Positions 25,401 to 34,022 of a stretch of DNA of 34,913 bases are shown here, in pieces. The translations under genes and the position numbers were made by a program. The first letter of the stretch is position 1; every line of letters starts with the position of its first letter. The stretch is from Thioalkalivibrio nitratireducens (GTDB lineage: Bacteria > Pseudomonadota > Gammaproteobacteria > Ectothiorhodospirales > Ectothiorhodospiraceae). The notes under the pieces are model-generated. The model saw only the letters and a program-made list of their open reading frames with translations. It made no database searches and was not told the DNA's origin. The stretch spans positions 1 to 34,913 of the forward strand of contig JAABSN010000010.1 in assembly GCA_011390385.1 (NCBI GenBank), in the 5' to 3' direction.

Positions 25401-25897
25401 GTCCGGGTCTCCCGATCCTGGGGACCGTGTTCGGTGAAGGTGGCAATGATCAGGCAAACGGCGCCTACCGTGATCGCGGCATCGGCGACGTTGAAGGCCG
25501 GCCAGTGCAGCCCCGCGTAATGAAAATCCAGGAAATCCACGACTTGTCCCAGCCGCACCCGATCGACCAGGTTACCGACAGCTCCGCCCAGCACCAGCCC
25601 GAGCGAAGTCACCGAAAGCCATGACCGCCTCGGCAATCGAGCGAGCCAGGCTACGATCAGGAGACCAACGCCCAGGGCGATTCCAGAGAGCACCCAGCGC
25701 TGCCAGCCACCCGCCGTACTCAGGAAACTGAACGCCGCGCCGGGATTGTAGACCAGCCTGAGGTTGAAGAAACTCGTGATCTCGACCGGTGCATACAGCG
25801 TGAGAGCGCGCTCGGCCCAGAGCTTGGTGAACTGGTCGAACAGAACCACGACGAACGCCAGCGCCAGGCCCGGACGCAACCCGGTAACGCCCCACAT
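25397..25897 (-). CDS. lspA: Prolipoprotein signal peptidase LspA
   Basis: This 166-residue inner-membrane aspartic protease cuts the signal peptide of lipidated prolipoproteins. It has four membrane helices; the catalytic aspartates are Asp112 (GNLVDR) and Asp139 (FNVADAA). The N-terminal FDQFTKLW and LVYNPGAAFSFL motifs are conserved. ATG 25897 shares one base with the ileS stop (TGATG), so translation is coupled. A longer frame to 26014 lies inside ileS and is rejected. The glycine-zipper lipoprotein at 2585-3088 is one predicted substrate. Confidence 0.96.
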   Translation of the reverse strand: MWGVTGLRPGLALAFVVVLFDQFTKLWAERALTLYAPVEITSFFNLRLVYNPGAAFSFLSTAGGWQRWVLSGIALGVGLLIVAWLARLPRRSWLSVTSLGLVLGGAVGNLVDRVRLGQVVDFLDFHYAGLHWPAFNVADAAITVGAVCLIIATFTEHGPQDRETRT

Positions 25898-28737
25898 CAG
25901 GCGTACCGCCTGGCTTCGCCGGCCCCGGCGACGTTGTCCACACAGCGCCCGCACAACTCCGGATGCTCGTGATGGGCACCGACGTCGGGTCGGCGGTGCC
26001 AGCAGCGGACACATTTGGCATGCTCGCTCTTGCGCACCAGGATCGAGAGGGTGGAGCCATCTTCGAGGTGCACGGGCTCCAGCGATGCAGGGCAGTCACC
26101 CGCCGCCAGCACGCGGGCTTCGGAGGTAATCAGCACGAAACGCAGCTCGTCACGCAGGCGGCGCAGCAATTCGGCGGTCGATCCATCGGCGCACAGGTCG
26201 ATCTCGGCGTTCAGGGAACCACCGAGACCCTGCTCGTTGCGGGCGACCTCGACCGCGCGCGCGACGTGCATGCGTACTTCCAGGATGCGGTCCCAGTCCG
26301 CGGCCGAAAACACCGCGTCCGCGGACAATGGCTGCAAGCCCTCGTACCATTCGCCGAACAACACGCTCTCGGCACGCTCACCTGGGAGCAATGTCCAGAT
26401 TTCCTCGGCGGTGAAGGTCAGTATCGGTGCAATCCACCGCGTCAGTGCTTCGGCAACATGGTACATCGCGGTCTGGGCGGAACGGCGGGCCCGACTTTCC
26501 GCGGGCGTGGTGTACTGGCGATCCTTGATCACGTCGAGATAGAAGCTGCCCAGCTCCACCGAACAGAAATTGTGGACACGCTGATAGATCTGATGGAACT
26601 GGTACCCGTCATAGGCGCCGAGCACCTGTTTCTGCACACCGAACGCCCGGTCGATGATCCAGCGGTCCAGTGGCAGCAGCGCATCCATCGGCAGCGCGTC
26701 ACGCGCAGGATCGAAGCCGTTCAGGTTGGCGAGCAGAAAGCGGGTGGTGTTGCGGATCCGCCGGTAGGCGTCCGCGGTGCGTTCGAGAATACCGTCGGAG
26801 ATCGCCATCTCGCCGGAAAAATCGGTGGCGGCAACCCACAGGCGCAGGATGTCGGCCCCCAGCGTCGACACCACCTCCTGCGGTGCGACGACATTGCCGC
26901 GCGACTTCGACATCTTCTCGCCCTTCTCGTCGACCGTGAAACCGTGCGTGAGAACGGCCCGATACGGCGCCGTGCCGCTCATCGCAACACTGGTCAGCAG
27001 GCTCGACTGGAACCAGCCACGATGCTGATCGGAACCCTCGAGGTAGAGATCGGCCGGCGAGTCCAGCTCCGGCCGGCGGTCGCTGACGGTGAAATGGGTC
27101 ACACCGGAATCGAACCAGACGTCCAGTGTGTCCTTCAGCTTCAGGTAGCCACTGGCATCTGCGCCGAGCAGATCCTCGGGCACCATCGAGAACCACGCCT
27201 CGACACCCGACTGTTCGACCCGCTGTGCGACCTGTTCCAGCAACCCAGGCGTGTTCGGGTGCAGGCGGCCGGTTTCCCGGTGCACGAACAGCGGTATCGG
27301 TACCCCCCAGTTGCGCTGGCGCGAGATGCACCAGTCGGGGCGGTTTTCCACCATGCCGCGGATGCGCGCCTCGCCCCAGTCCGGCAGCCAGCGGGTCGCT
27401 GTGATGGCGCGCAGGGCGTCGCGGCGCAGCTCGGCCCGATCCATGCTGATGAACCATTGCGGGGTTGCCCGGAAGATCGTCGGAGTCTTGTGTCTCCAGC
27501 AGTGCGGATAGCTGTGATGAAACTTCTCGACCACGACCAGGCTGCCCCGGTCACGCAATACGTCGACCACATGCGCATTCGCCTGATGCACGTTCTCGCC
27601 GGCGAAAAACGGCGTGTCCGGCAGAAAACAGCCATCCGGACCCACCGGGTTCTCCACCGGAAGGTTGTAGCGCTGGCCGACCACGTAGTCGTCCTGGCCA
27701 TGGCCGGGCGCCGTGTGGACGCAGCCGGTCCCCGCCTCGGTGGTCACGTGATCGCCAAGAATCACGGGCACCTCACGGTCGAGGAACGGATGCCGCAACA
27801 ACAGACCCTCGAGACTCGCGCCGTCCGCCCGCCCGACGATCGTGCAGTCGCCGAGCTGGTAGCGGTCGCGGCAGGCCGGCAACAACTCTTCGGCCAGCAG
27901 CAGGCGTTCGTGCTCGAATTGGGCCAGCACGTAGACCAGATCGGGATTCAGTGCGACCGCCTGGTTGGCCGGAAGTGTCCAGGCAGTCGTGGTCCAGATG
28001 ACCACGCTGACCGGGCCGTTCGAGTCGCCGTCCAGATCCATGCGCCGTAGCAGATCGATGTCGTCGGACACGTGGAAGCGAACGTCGATCGCCAGCGAGA
28101 TCTTGTCCTCGTATTCCACCTCGGCCTCGGCCAGCGCAGACCCGCAATCGACACACCAGTGCACTGGCTTTTCGCCGATCTGCACGTGGTCCCGCGCCAT
28201 GATCCGCCCGAGCGCGCGGATGGTATCGGCCTCGATACGGTAATCCATGGTCAGGTAGGGGTGGTCCCAGTCGGCGAGCACCCCCAGACGTTGGAAGTCG
28301 GCACTCTGGCCGGCCACCTGCTCGGCCGCGTAGGCGCGGCACGCGGTACGGAACGTGGCCGGGTCGACATCCCTGCCGGCCTTGCCGAGCTTCTGCTCGA
28401 CCTTCAACTCGATCGGCAGTCCATGGCAGTCCCAGCCGGGAACGAACGGCGCATCGAAACCGGACAGCGTCCGACTCTTGACGATGAAGTCTTTCAGGAT
28501 CTTGTTGACCGCATGGCCCACGTGAATCGAGCCGTTGGCATACGGCGGGCCATCGGCAAGGATGAAACGCGGACGTCCGGCGCAATGTTCGCGCAGCCGG
28601 TGATAGCGGCGCCCCGCGGTCCAGTCAGCAAGCCACTGCGGTTCGCGCTGGGCCAGATTCGCCCGCATCGGGAACGCCGTCTCGGGAAGATTGAGCGTGT
28701 CCTTGTAGGGATTCGGCGGAGCCGGTTTTCGTGCCAT
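25897..28737 (-). CDS. ileS: Isoleucyl-tRNA synthetase
   Basis: This 946-residue class I synthetase attaches isoleucine to its tRNA. The HIGH-type motif is HVGH at 72-75 and the KMSKS loop is at 608-612. The editing domain lies between (about 200-400; [13 protein letters not shown] is visible), an anticodon-binding domain follows, and a C-terminal zinc site has CVRCWH and CGRC near residues 908-930. Length equals the bacterial norm (E. coli 938). No T-box is expected or seen. It sits between ribF and lspA; the gap to ribF is 21 bases. Confidence 0.97.
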   Translation of the reverse strand: MARKPAPPNPYKDTLNLPETAFPMRANLAQREPQWLADWTAGRRYHRLREHCAGRPRFILADGPPYANGSIHVGHAVNKILKDFIVKSRTLSGFDAPFVPGWDCHGLPIELKVEQKLGKAGRDVDPATFRTACRAYAAEQVAGQSADFQRLGVLADWDHPYLTMDYRIEADTIRALGRIMARDHVQIGEKPVHWCVDCGSALAEAEVEYEDKISLAIDVRFHVSDDIDLLRRMDLDGDSNGPVSVVIWTTTAWTLPANQAVALNPDLVYVLAQFEHERLLLAEELLPACRDRYQLGDCTIVGRADGASLEGLLLRHPFLDREVPVILGDHVTTEAGTGCVHTAPGHGQDDYVVGQRYNLPVENPVGPDGCFLPDTPFFAGENVHQANAHVVDVLRDRGSLVVVEKFHHSYPHCWRHKTPTIFRATPQWFISMDRAELRRDALRAITATRWLPDWGEARIRGMVENRPDWCISRQRNWGVPIPLFVHRETGRLHPNTPGLLEQVAQRVEQSGVEAWFSMVPEDLLGADASGYLKLKDTLDVWFDSGVTHFTVSDRRPELDSPADLYLEGSDQHRGWFQSSLLTSVAMSGTAPYRAVLTHGFTVDEKGEKMSKSRGNVVAPQEVVSTLGADILRLWVAATDFSGEMAISDGILERTADAYRRIRNTTRFLLANLNGFDPARDALPMDALLPLDRWIIDRAFGVQKQVLGAYDGYQFHQIYQRVHNFCSVELGSFYLDVIKDRQYTTPAESRARRSAQTAMYHVAEALTRWIAPILTFTAEEIWTLLPGERAESVLFGEWYEGLQPLSADAVFSAADWDRILEVRMHVARAVEVARNEQGLGGSLNAEIDLCADGSTAELLRRLRDELRFVLITSEARVLAAGDCPASLEPVHLEDGSTLSILVRKSEHAKCVRCWHRRPDVGAHHEHPELCGRCVDNVAGAGEARRYA

Positions 28738-28758
28738 GGGTTGGTTCCGATAGGCCGG

Positions 28759-29706
28759 TCAGGCCGGCTGCTGCAAGGATGGGTTGGCGAACACGGCACG
28801 CGCCGCGTCGACGTCGAGGGCGATCTGCGCCTTCAGCGCATCCAGCGACTCGAATCGCTGTTCATCACGGATGAGGGCCAGTGGTTCGAACCGGACCAGT
28901 TCCCCATAGAGTTCGGGGCTGGCGTCCAGCACATGGGCTTCCAGACGCTGTTCGGTCCCCGCCACCGTCGGCCGCCAGCCGATGTTGGCCACGGATGGGT
29001 ATCGAGCGCCGCCCCGCGCGAACAGCCAGCCGGCAAGGACTCCGCGCAGCGCCATCGGCTGCAGGCCGAGACGCACGTTGGCTGTGGGAAAGCCGATCAC
29101 CCGTCCGCGCTTGTCGCCGTGCGATACCCGGCCGCAGATCCCGTAGCGCCGGCCGAGCAACCAGGCCGCGCGATCGAAATCCCCCGCCTGTGCCGCCCTG
29201 CGTACCCGGGTGCTGCTGATCCGGCCCTCGGAGTCCGCAAGGGTTGGGGTCGCCTCCACGGAGAATCCGAGATAGTGACCCATCTGCTCCAGCAGGGCGT
29301 AATCCCCGCCACGACCCCTGCCGAATCGGAAATCGTCACCGACCAGCACGTGCCGCGCGCCCAGGGTGCGACGCAACACCCGCTCCACGAAAGCTTCCGC
29401 AGGTTCGTTGGCAAGCTTCGCCCCGAAACGCATCAGCCAGACCGCATCCACGCCGGTCGTACGCAGGAAATCGATGCGATCACGCAGGCGTTGCAGGCGT
29501 CCCGGCGCGCGCTCTGGCGCGAGGAATTCCAGCGGCAACGGTTCGAAGGTAATGAGCACCGTGGGCGCACGCAGGTTCCTGCCCGCAGCCAGCAGTCGCG
29601 ACACGACTTCCCCGTGCCCCCGGTGGAAACCATCAAAATTTCCGATTGTGACCACCGCCCCGGAATACACCGGTCGGCGAGGGTCCAAGCCGCGCAACAG
29701 CCGCAT
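28759..29706 (-). CDS. ribF: Bifunctional riboflavin kinase/FAD synthetase
   Basis: This 315-residue enzyme makes FMN and FAD from riboflavin. The N-terminal adenylyltransferase half shows GNFDGFHRGH at 22-31 and the ISSTRVR motif near residue 160; the C-terminal kinase half shows GFPTANV and a beta-barrel with PSVANIGWRPTV. ATG 29706 is preferred over an in-frame GTG two codons upstream. It lies between murJ and ileS in the conserved order. About 240 bases before it (29707-29946) contain no gene, only a 5-bp hairpin (29879-29893), and could carry its promoter. Confidence 0.95.
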   Translation of the reverse strand: MRLLRGLDPRRPVYSGAVVTIGNFDGFHRGHGEVVSRLLAAGRNLRAPTVLITFEPLPLEFLAPERAPGRLQRLRDRIDFLRTTGVDAVWLMRFGAKLANEPAEAFVERVLRRTLGARHVLVGDDFRFGRGRGGDYALLEQMGHYLGFSVEATPTLADSEGRISSTRVRRAAQAGDFDRAAWLLGRRYGICGRVSHGDKRGRVIGFPTANVRLGLQPMALRGVLAGWLFARGGARYPSVANIGWRPTVAGTEQRLEAHVLDASPELYGELVRFEPLALIRDEQRFESLDALKAQIALDVDAARAVFANPSLQQPA

Positions 29707-29946
29707 CACCACTCATCCGCGCAAAAGCGGAAGTATAACCCGCGCTCGCGCCGACCACATCCGGACCCGGGCGTGATGATGGATACTCAGACGATGACAG
29801 GACAACAGGATACCGGGGTGCAGCGGATTCTGGTACTGCGGAAGCCTCCCATCATCGTCGCATGACGGTCGCGTGCAACCGTGGTTGTCACGGACCGGAC
29901 GGACGAGAGGTCCAGCAGGATGGCACTCGGTTTGACAGAAGCGGCC

Positions 29947-31506
29947 TCAAGCATCTCTCAGCAGGAACTGGTGCGGACGCAGCCCAGCAAGCCAGAGAGT
30001 GCCGAGGTATGCGCCGCTCCCCGCGGCGATCAACCCGAACAAGGCCATCCCGCGTTGCGTCGTCGCCCAGCCGGACCACTCGCCCCACCCGGGCGCGAGC
30101 AGAATCAGCAATGCCACCATGACCGCCAGCGCGGACCACAGCCCCACCCGGAAACGCGGCAACCGGGGGCCGGGCTGGTAGATCCCCTCGCGCAACAGGC
30201 CCCGGTACAGCAATCCCGCATTCAGGTAGGCCGAGGCCGAGGTCGCGAGTGCGAGTCCGGCATGAGCGCCCGGCAGACCGGACAGGTACCAGGGCAACAC
30301 GAACAGCGCATTCAACACCATGTTGACCAGCATCGCGACGACCGCGATTTTCACCGGCGTTTTCGTATCCTGGCGCGCGAAGAAGCCCGGCGCGAGGATC
30401 TTGATCAGGATGAACCCGGGAAGGCCAACGCCGTAGGCGGCAAGGGCCATCGCCGCCATTCGCGTGTCGTGCTCGGTGAACGCGTTGTACTGGATCAGCG
30501 TGGCCAGGATGGGTACCGCAAGCACGATCAGCCCCGCGGCCGCAGGCAGGGCCACGAGCAGCGACAGGCGCAACGCCCAGTCCAGGGTACGGCCGAAGGC
30601 TGCCTGGTCGGCGCGGGAATGCTCACCCGACAGACGTGGCAGGATCACCGTGGCAATCGCGATGCCGAACAGAGCCAGCGGCAGTTCGACGAAGCGATCC
30701 CCGAAATACAGCCACGAGATCGAACCCGCGACCAGAAATGAGGCGATCACGGTATCGACCAGCAGGTTGATCTGCACCACCGAGGTCCCGAGGATGGCCG
30801 GCAGCATCAGGCGCACGATCTTGCGCACTCCGGCATGCGCCCGCCGGAAACGTGGCCTGGGCAGCAACCCGGCGCGCATCAGGAACGGGATCTGAAACGC
30901 CAGTTGCAGGACACCTGCCAGGAAAACGCCCCACGCCAGTGCCACGATCGGCTCCGGAAAAAGGGGGGCGCCCCACAGCGCCGCACCGATCAGCGCCAGG
31001 TTGAGAAACACCGGTGTGAACGCCGGTATCGCGAAACGGCCGATACTGTTCAGGATGCCCGCGGCCATCGCGGTCAGGGAAATGAACAGGAGATACGGGA
31101 AGGTGATGCGCAGCATCTGCGCCGCGAGATCCTGCCGGCCATCGGCCTGCGCGAGCCCCGGGGCGAAGACCCAGATAAGCCAGGGCGCGGCAAGTACCCC
31201 GATCAGCGTCACCAGTGTCAACGCGACGAGCAGCGCGCCCGCAGTGTGGTCGAGCAGGTCGCGCAGGGCCACGCGGCCGTGCTTCTCCCGGTATTCCGCG
31301 AACACCGGCACGAAGGCCTGCGAGAAAGCCCCCTCCGCGAACAGACGCCGGAAGAAGTTGGGAATGCGGAAGGCAACGAAGAACGCGTCGGTGGTGGCGC
31401 CGGCACCGAAGGTCACCGCCAGTACCATGTCACGCAGGTAACCCAGAATCCTGGAGATCAGGGTCATGCCGCTGACAACGAAGGTGGAACGGAATATGCG
31501 ATTCAA
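29947..31506 (-). CDS. murJ: Lipid II flippase MurJ
   Basis: This 519-residue protein has about 14 membrane helices of the MOP superfamily and starts with FRSTFVVSGMTLISRILGYLRD, the typical MurJ N-terminus, followed by DAFFVAFRIPNFFRRLFAEGAFSQAFVPVF. It moves the peptidoglycan precursor lipid II across the inner membrane. It usually neighbours rpsT directly; here a DsrE-like gene has been placed between them on murJ's strand. ATG 31506 opens the family-typical sequence. Confidence 0.96.
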   Translation of the reverse strand: MNRIFRSTFVVSGMTLISRILGYLRDMVLAVTFGAGATTDAFFVAFRIPNFFRRLFAEGAFSQAFVPVFAEYREKHGRVALRDLLDHTAGALLVALTLVTLIGVLAAPWLIWVFAPGLAQADGRQDLAAQMLRITFPYLLFISLTAMAAGILNSIGRFAIPAFTPVFLNLALIGAALWGAPLFPEPIVALAWGVFLAGVLQLAFQIPFLMRAGLLPRPRFRRAHAGVRKIVRLMLPAILGTSVVQINLLVDTVIASFLVAGSISWLYFGDRFVELPLALFGIAIATVILPRLSGEHSRADQAAFGRTLDWALRLSLLVALPAAAGLIVLAVPILATLIQYNAFTEHDTRMAAMALAAYGVGLPGFILIKILAPGFFARQDTKTPVKIAVVAMLVNMVLNALFVLPWYLSGLPGAHAGLALATSASAYLNAGLLYRGLLREGIYQPGPRLPRFRVGLWSALAVMVALLILLAPGWGEWSGWATTQRGMALFGLIAAGSGAYLGTLWLAGLRPHQFLLRDA

Positions 31507-31593
31507 GGCCGGCCCCAGTCCCCGAAAAAGCGCAAGTGTAGGGTAGCGGGCGCGATCACGAAACGCAGCCGGGAGCCTGGGTGTGTGCGACAG

Positions 31594-31633
31594 CCGGAAA
31601 CCCGGCCGTCAACGATGACGACCGGGTGTCCGG
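31594..31633 (-). repeat. Strong stem-loop between DsrE-like gene 3 and murJ
   Basis: CCGGAAACCCGG (31594-31605) pairs with CCGGGTGTCCGG (31622-31633) with one mismatch, and the inner CGTCA/TGACG (31607-31611 and 31616-31620) closes an ACGA tetraloop, making about 17 bp. It lies 18 bases after the stop of the minus-strand DsrE-like gene and about 90 bases before murJ. There is no T tract on either side, so it could weaken rather than fully stop readthrough, or protect the upstream mRNA. Confidence 0.6.
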
Positions 31634-31651
31634 TTCGTCAGGGAAAAACGT

Positions 31652-32176
31652 TCATTCGATCTTGATGTAGGCGAAACCTTCCTCGTTCTGCAATTCCGCG
31701 ATGCGCACCACGCCGGACGGTACGAAGTCGACGGCATCGTAGACCTCGCTGGCGCCGAGGCCAACGGCATCCTGCGTGATCTGGCAAAGCTCAAGCCGGA
31801 CACCGTGGATGCTGTTCAAGCTCAACAGGCGCCCCCGGATTGAACTCCGTTCCTCACGCAGCTGTTCGTCCTCCGCAAACGGCGTCCCCGCCAACGCATC
31901 GTCGGTGACGAAACGGATGCCATGGGCAACGAAAACGATGCGAATGTCGTAGTCGATGAAGTTGTTGTCGTAATGCATCACCATGTTGTTGATGCTGGTG
32001 AGCATCGACGAGAAGCGCCGGGGATCGGCATAGTCGGCGTGGTAGACCACGCGCGCCTCTGCAGCGCCGGCCGCATTCGGAGCCGCAGCGGCCAGGCCAG
32101 CCACCAGCAGCAACGCAACCAGACCAAGCCCGCCCAGAGACCGGGCCGGACGACTCCACTGTGCAATAGCAATCAT
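31652..32176 (-). CDS. Exported DsrE-family protein, paralogue 3
   Basis: This 174-residue protein has an Ala-rich signal peptide (about residues 1-39, ending near AAGAAEA) and a DsrE-like domain: ARVVYHADYADPRRFSSML, NMVMHYDNNFIDYDIRIVFVAHG, HGVRLELC with the single Cys131, and VPSGVVRIAELQNEEGFAYIKIE at the end. The GVR-x3-C and GVVRI...GYxxI blocks match paralogue 1 well. AGGAGAAAGATC precedes ATG 32176; the upstream ATG at 32203 is less likely. It diverges from rpsT and precedes murJ. A role in periplasmic thiol or sulfur handling is inferred only from the fold. Confidence 0.84.
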   Translation of the reverse strand: MIAIAQWSRPARSLGGLGLVALLLVAGLAAAAPNAAGAAEARVVYHADYADPRRFSSMLTSINNMVMHYDNNFIDYDIRIVFVAHGIRFVTDDALAGTPFAEDEQLREERSSIRGRLLSLNSIHGVRLELCQITQDAVGLGASEVYDAVDFVPSGVVRIAELQNEEGFAYIKIE

Positions 32177-32388
32177 GATCTTTCTCCTGTTCTTTCCATT
32201 CATCGTACGGTGCGCCGGACAACGATGCTCGATTCGTCATCGGGGATCCGCGCGTTGCCGGGTGACCCTGCAATGACGCACGGCACGCCGGTTTCAATCC
32301 CCGCGCCCATGACCACTCCTCGGCGGCCGTGCTGCCGGTCCATCGAGTCAACCCGATCGGCCAGGCGACAGACCTGCGGCGGCCGCGC

Positions 32389-32417
32389 TTGACGGACCAG
32401 CCCGTTCCATGTATTTT
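32389..32417 (+). promoter_or_regulatory. Sigma-70-type promoter of rpsT
   Basis: TTGACG (32389-32394), 17 bases, TATTTT (32412-32417) is a good promoter match. The transcript would start near 32424, giving a leader of about 40 bases to the TTG start of rpsT. Confidence 0.75.
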
Positions 32418-32463
32418 TCGCACCCTTTCCGACGCTTTACACGGTACTCAAGAGGAACTCGCC

Positions 32464-32733
32464 TTGGCGAACATCGCATCAGCACGTAAGCGCGCCCGAC
32501 AGGCCGTTAAGAACCGCGCCCACAACATGGCGCTGCGCTCCCGTTTCCGCACCTCGGTGAAGAGTGTACTCAAGGCCATCCGCGCCGGCGATCAGGAAGG
32601 TGCGAGTTCGGCCTACCGCAATGCCGTCCCGGTCATCGACTCCACGGCCGGCAAGGGCCTGATTCACCGGAACAAGGCCGCGCGGCACAAGAGCCGGCTG
32701 AACGCGCGTATCCGGGAGATGGGGCAAGCCTGA
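32464..32733 (+). CDS. rpsT: Ribosomal protein S20
   Basis: This 89-residue basic protein of the 30S subunit begins [13 protein letters not shown] after the initiator and contains the S20 signature [13 protein letters not shown] near the C-terminus. The start is TTG 32464, preceded by AGAGGA; E. coli rpsT also uses a UUG start, which is part of its autogenous translational control, so the rare codon is expected rather than an error. The frame is open upstream to 32329, but that part overlaps the promoter. It has its own promoter and terminator and is monocistronic. Confidence 0.97.
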   Translation: MANIASARKRARQAVKNRAHNMALRSRFRTSVKSVLKAIRAGDQEGASSAYRNAVPVIDSTAGKGLIHRNKAARHKSRLNARIREMGQA

Positions 32734-32776
32734 TAGCTGCCGCATCGCGGGTTGCTCCCGCACATCCCGAAGATCA

Positions 32777-32806
32777 AGCCCGCCGTCACCCTCCGGCGGG
32801 CTTTTT
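32777..32806 (+). terminator. Intrinsic terminator of rpsT
   Basis: AGCCCGCCG (32777-32785) pairs perfectly with CGGCGGGCT (32794-32802) around an eight-base loop and runs into TTTTT (32802-32806). It lies 43 bases after the rpsT stop. On the minus strand the same stem lies after proB, but with a poor T tract there. Confidence 0.9.
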
Positions 32807-32900
32807 CGTGCACGGAGTGTGGTGGCCTGTTGCTGCCATGGGTGCGGTGGGTGACTCCCGACGCAGGATAGCAGGAGCACGATCCCGGGCTGGCTGCCAT

Positions 32901-34022
32901 TCAGAGCAGGACGAGATTATCCCGGTGAATGAGCTCGGGCTCGGCCACGTAGCCGAGCACCGACTCGATCGCCTCTGCCTTGAGACCGCGAATGCGACGG
33001 ACTTCGTCGCTTGCGTAGTTGCATAGACCACGCGCGATCGCCCGCCCATCCGGATCAATGCAGGTCACCACCTCTCCGCGCCGAAAGCCACCGCGCACAT
33101 CGACCACACCGACCGCCAGCAGGCTGCGCCCCGACTCGCGCACCACCCTCGCGGCCCCGGCATCGAGTTCCAGCTCCCCACGCGAGTGCAACTGATCGGC
33201 GAGCCAGCGCTTGCGTGCCGCCATCGGCTCCCGGTCCGGTTTCAGCCACGTCCCCAGATCCTCTCCCCGCAGCACACGCGCGATGACCCCGTGCCGCCTA
33301 CCGTAAGCGATCACCGAGTGCGTTCCGGAACGGGCCGCCCGATCCGCCGCAAACAACTTGGTGGCCATACCACCGCGGCCAACCCGGCCGAAGCGGGCGG
33401 AAACGAAATCGTGCAGTGTCGGATCCGAAGCCTTGCCCTCGCTGATCAGGCGGGCGTCGGCGTGGACGCGGGGGTCACGGTCGAACAGGCCTTCCTGATC
33501 GGTCAGGATCAACAACAGATCGGCCACCACGAGGTTTGCGACCAGGGCACCCAGAGTGTCATTGTCGCCCAGGCGAATCTCGTCGTTGGCCACGGTATCA
33601 TTCTCGTTCACCACCGGAATCGTCCCGAGGGCGAGCAGGGCCTGGATGGTGCTGCGAGCGTTCAGGTAGCGCGGTCGGTCGGCGAGGTCGTCGTGGGTCA
33701 GCAGGATCTGCGCGGCGTGCAGCCCGTGACTCGCGAATTCGCGCTCGTATGCCTGCACCAGCCCCATCTGGCCGACTGCGGCCGCCGCCTGCAGCAGGTT
33801 CAGGGCGTGGGGGCGTTCCTCCATACCCAGTCGGTGCATACCCTCCGCCACGGCCCCACTGGAGACCAGCACGACCTCCAGCCCCTGCTGCCGCAGCTCC
33901 GCGATCTCGCGCGCCCATTCGGTCAGCGCCGCACGGTCCAGCCCCGTCCCCTCTGCCGTGATCAAGGCACTGCCAATCTTGATTACCACCCGGCGGACTT
34001 TCGGAAACCCCTTACGAGTCAT
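32901..34022 (-). CDS. proB: Glutamate 5-kinase
   Basis: This 373-residue enzyme phosphorylates glutamate in the first step of proline synthesis. The amino acid kinase domain (about residues 8-255) shows [37 protein letters not shown] and [15 protein letters not shown]; the C-terminal PUA domain (about 280-370) is present, as in E. coli-type feedback-regulated forms. ATG 34022 with AGGA upstream is chosen; ATG 34043 lies deeper inside obgE. It overlaps the end of obgE by 11 bases, so the two are co-transcribed, the common gammaproteobacterial arrangement. Confidence 0.96.
   Translation of the reverse strand: MTRKGFPKVRRVVIKIGSALITAEGTGLDRAALTEWAREIAELRQQGLEVVLVSSGAVAEGMHRLGMEERPHALNLLQAAAAVGQMGLVQAYEREFASHGLHAAQILLTHDDLADRPRYLNARSTIQALLALGTIPVVNENDTVANDEIRLGDNDTLGALVANLVVADLLLILTDQEGLFDRDPRVHADARLISEGKASDPTLHDFVSARFGRVGRGGMATKLFAADRAARSGTHSVIAYGRRHGVIARVLRGEDLGTWLKPDREPMAARKRWLADQLHSRGELELDAGAARVVRESGRSLLAVGVVDVRGGFRRGEVVTCIDPDGRAIARGLCNYASDEVRRIRGLKAEAIESVLGYVAEPELIHRDNLVLL

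Noticed and set aside
25963..28050. 695-codon open frame on the plus strand
   Set aside because: Antisense to ileS, whose motifs and length are complete; the shadow is Arg/Gln/His-rich with no motif.
28072..29865. 597-codon open frame on the plus strand
   Set aside because: It runs antisense across ileS and ribF, both strongly supported.
31594..31633. Intrinsic terminator call for the hairpin before murJ
   Set aside because: The stem is strong but no T tract follows on either strand, so I list it as a stem-loop only.
32464..32466. TTG start of rpsT as an anomaly
   Set aside because: S20 genes in enterobacteria also start with UUG, so this is expected.
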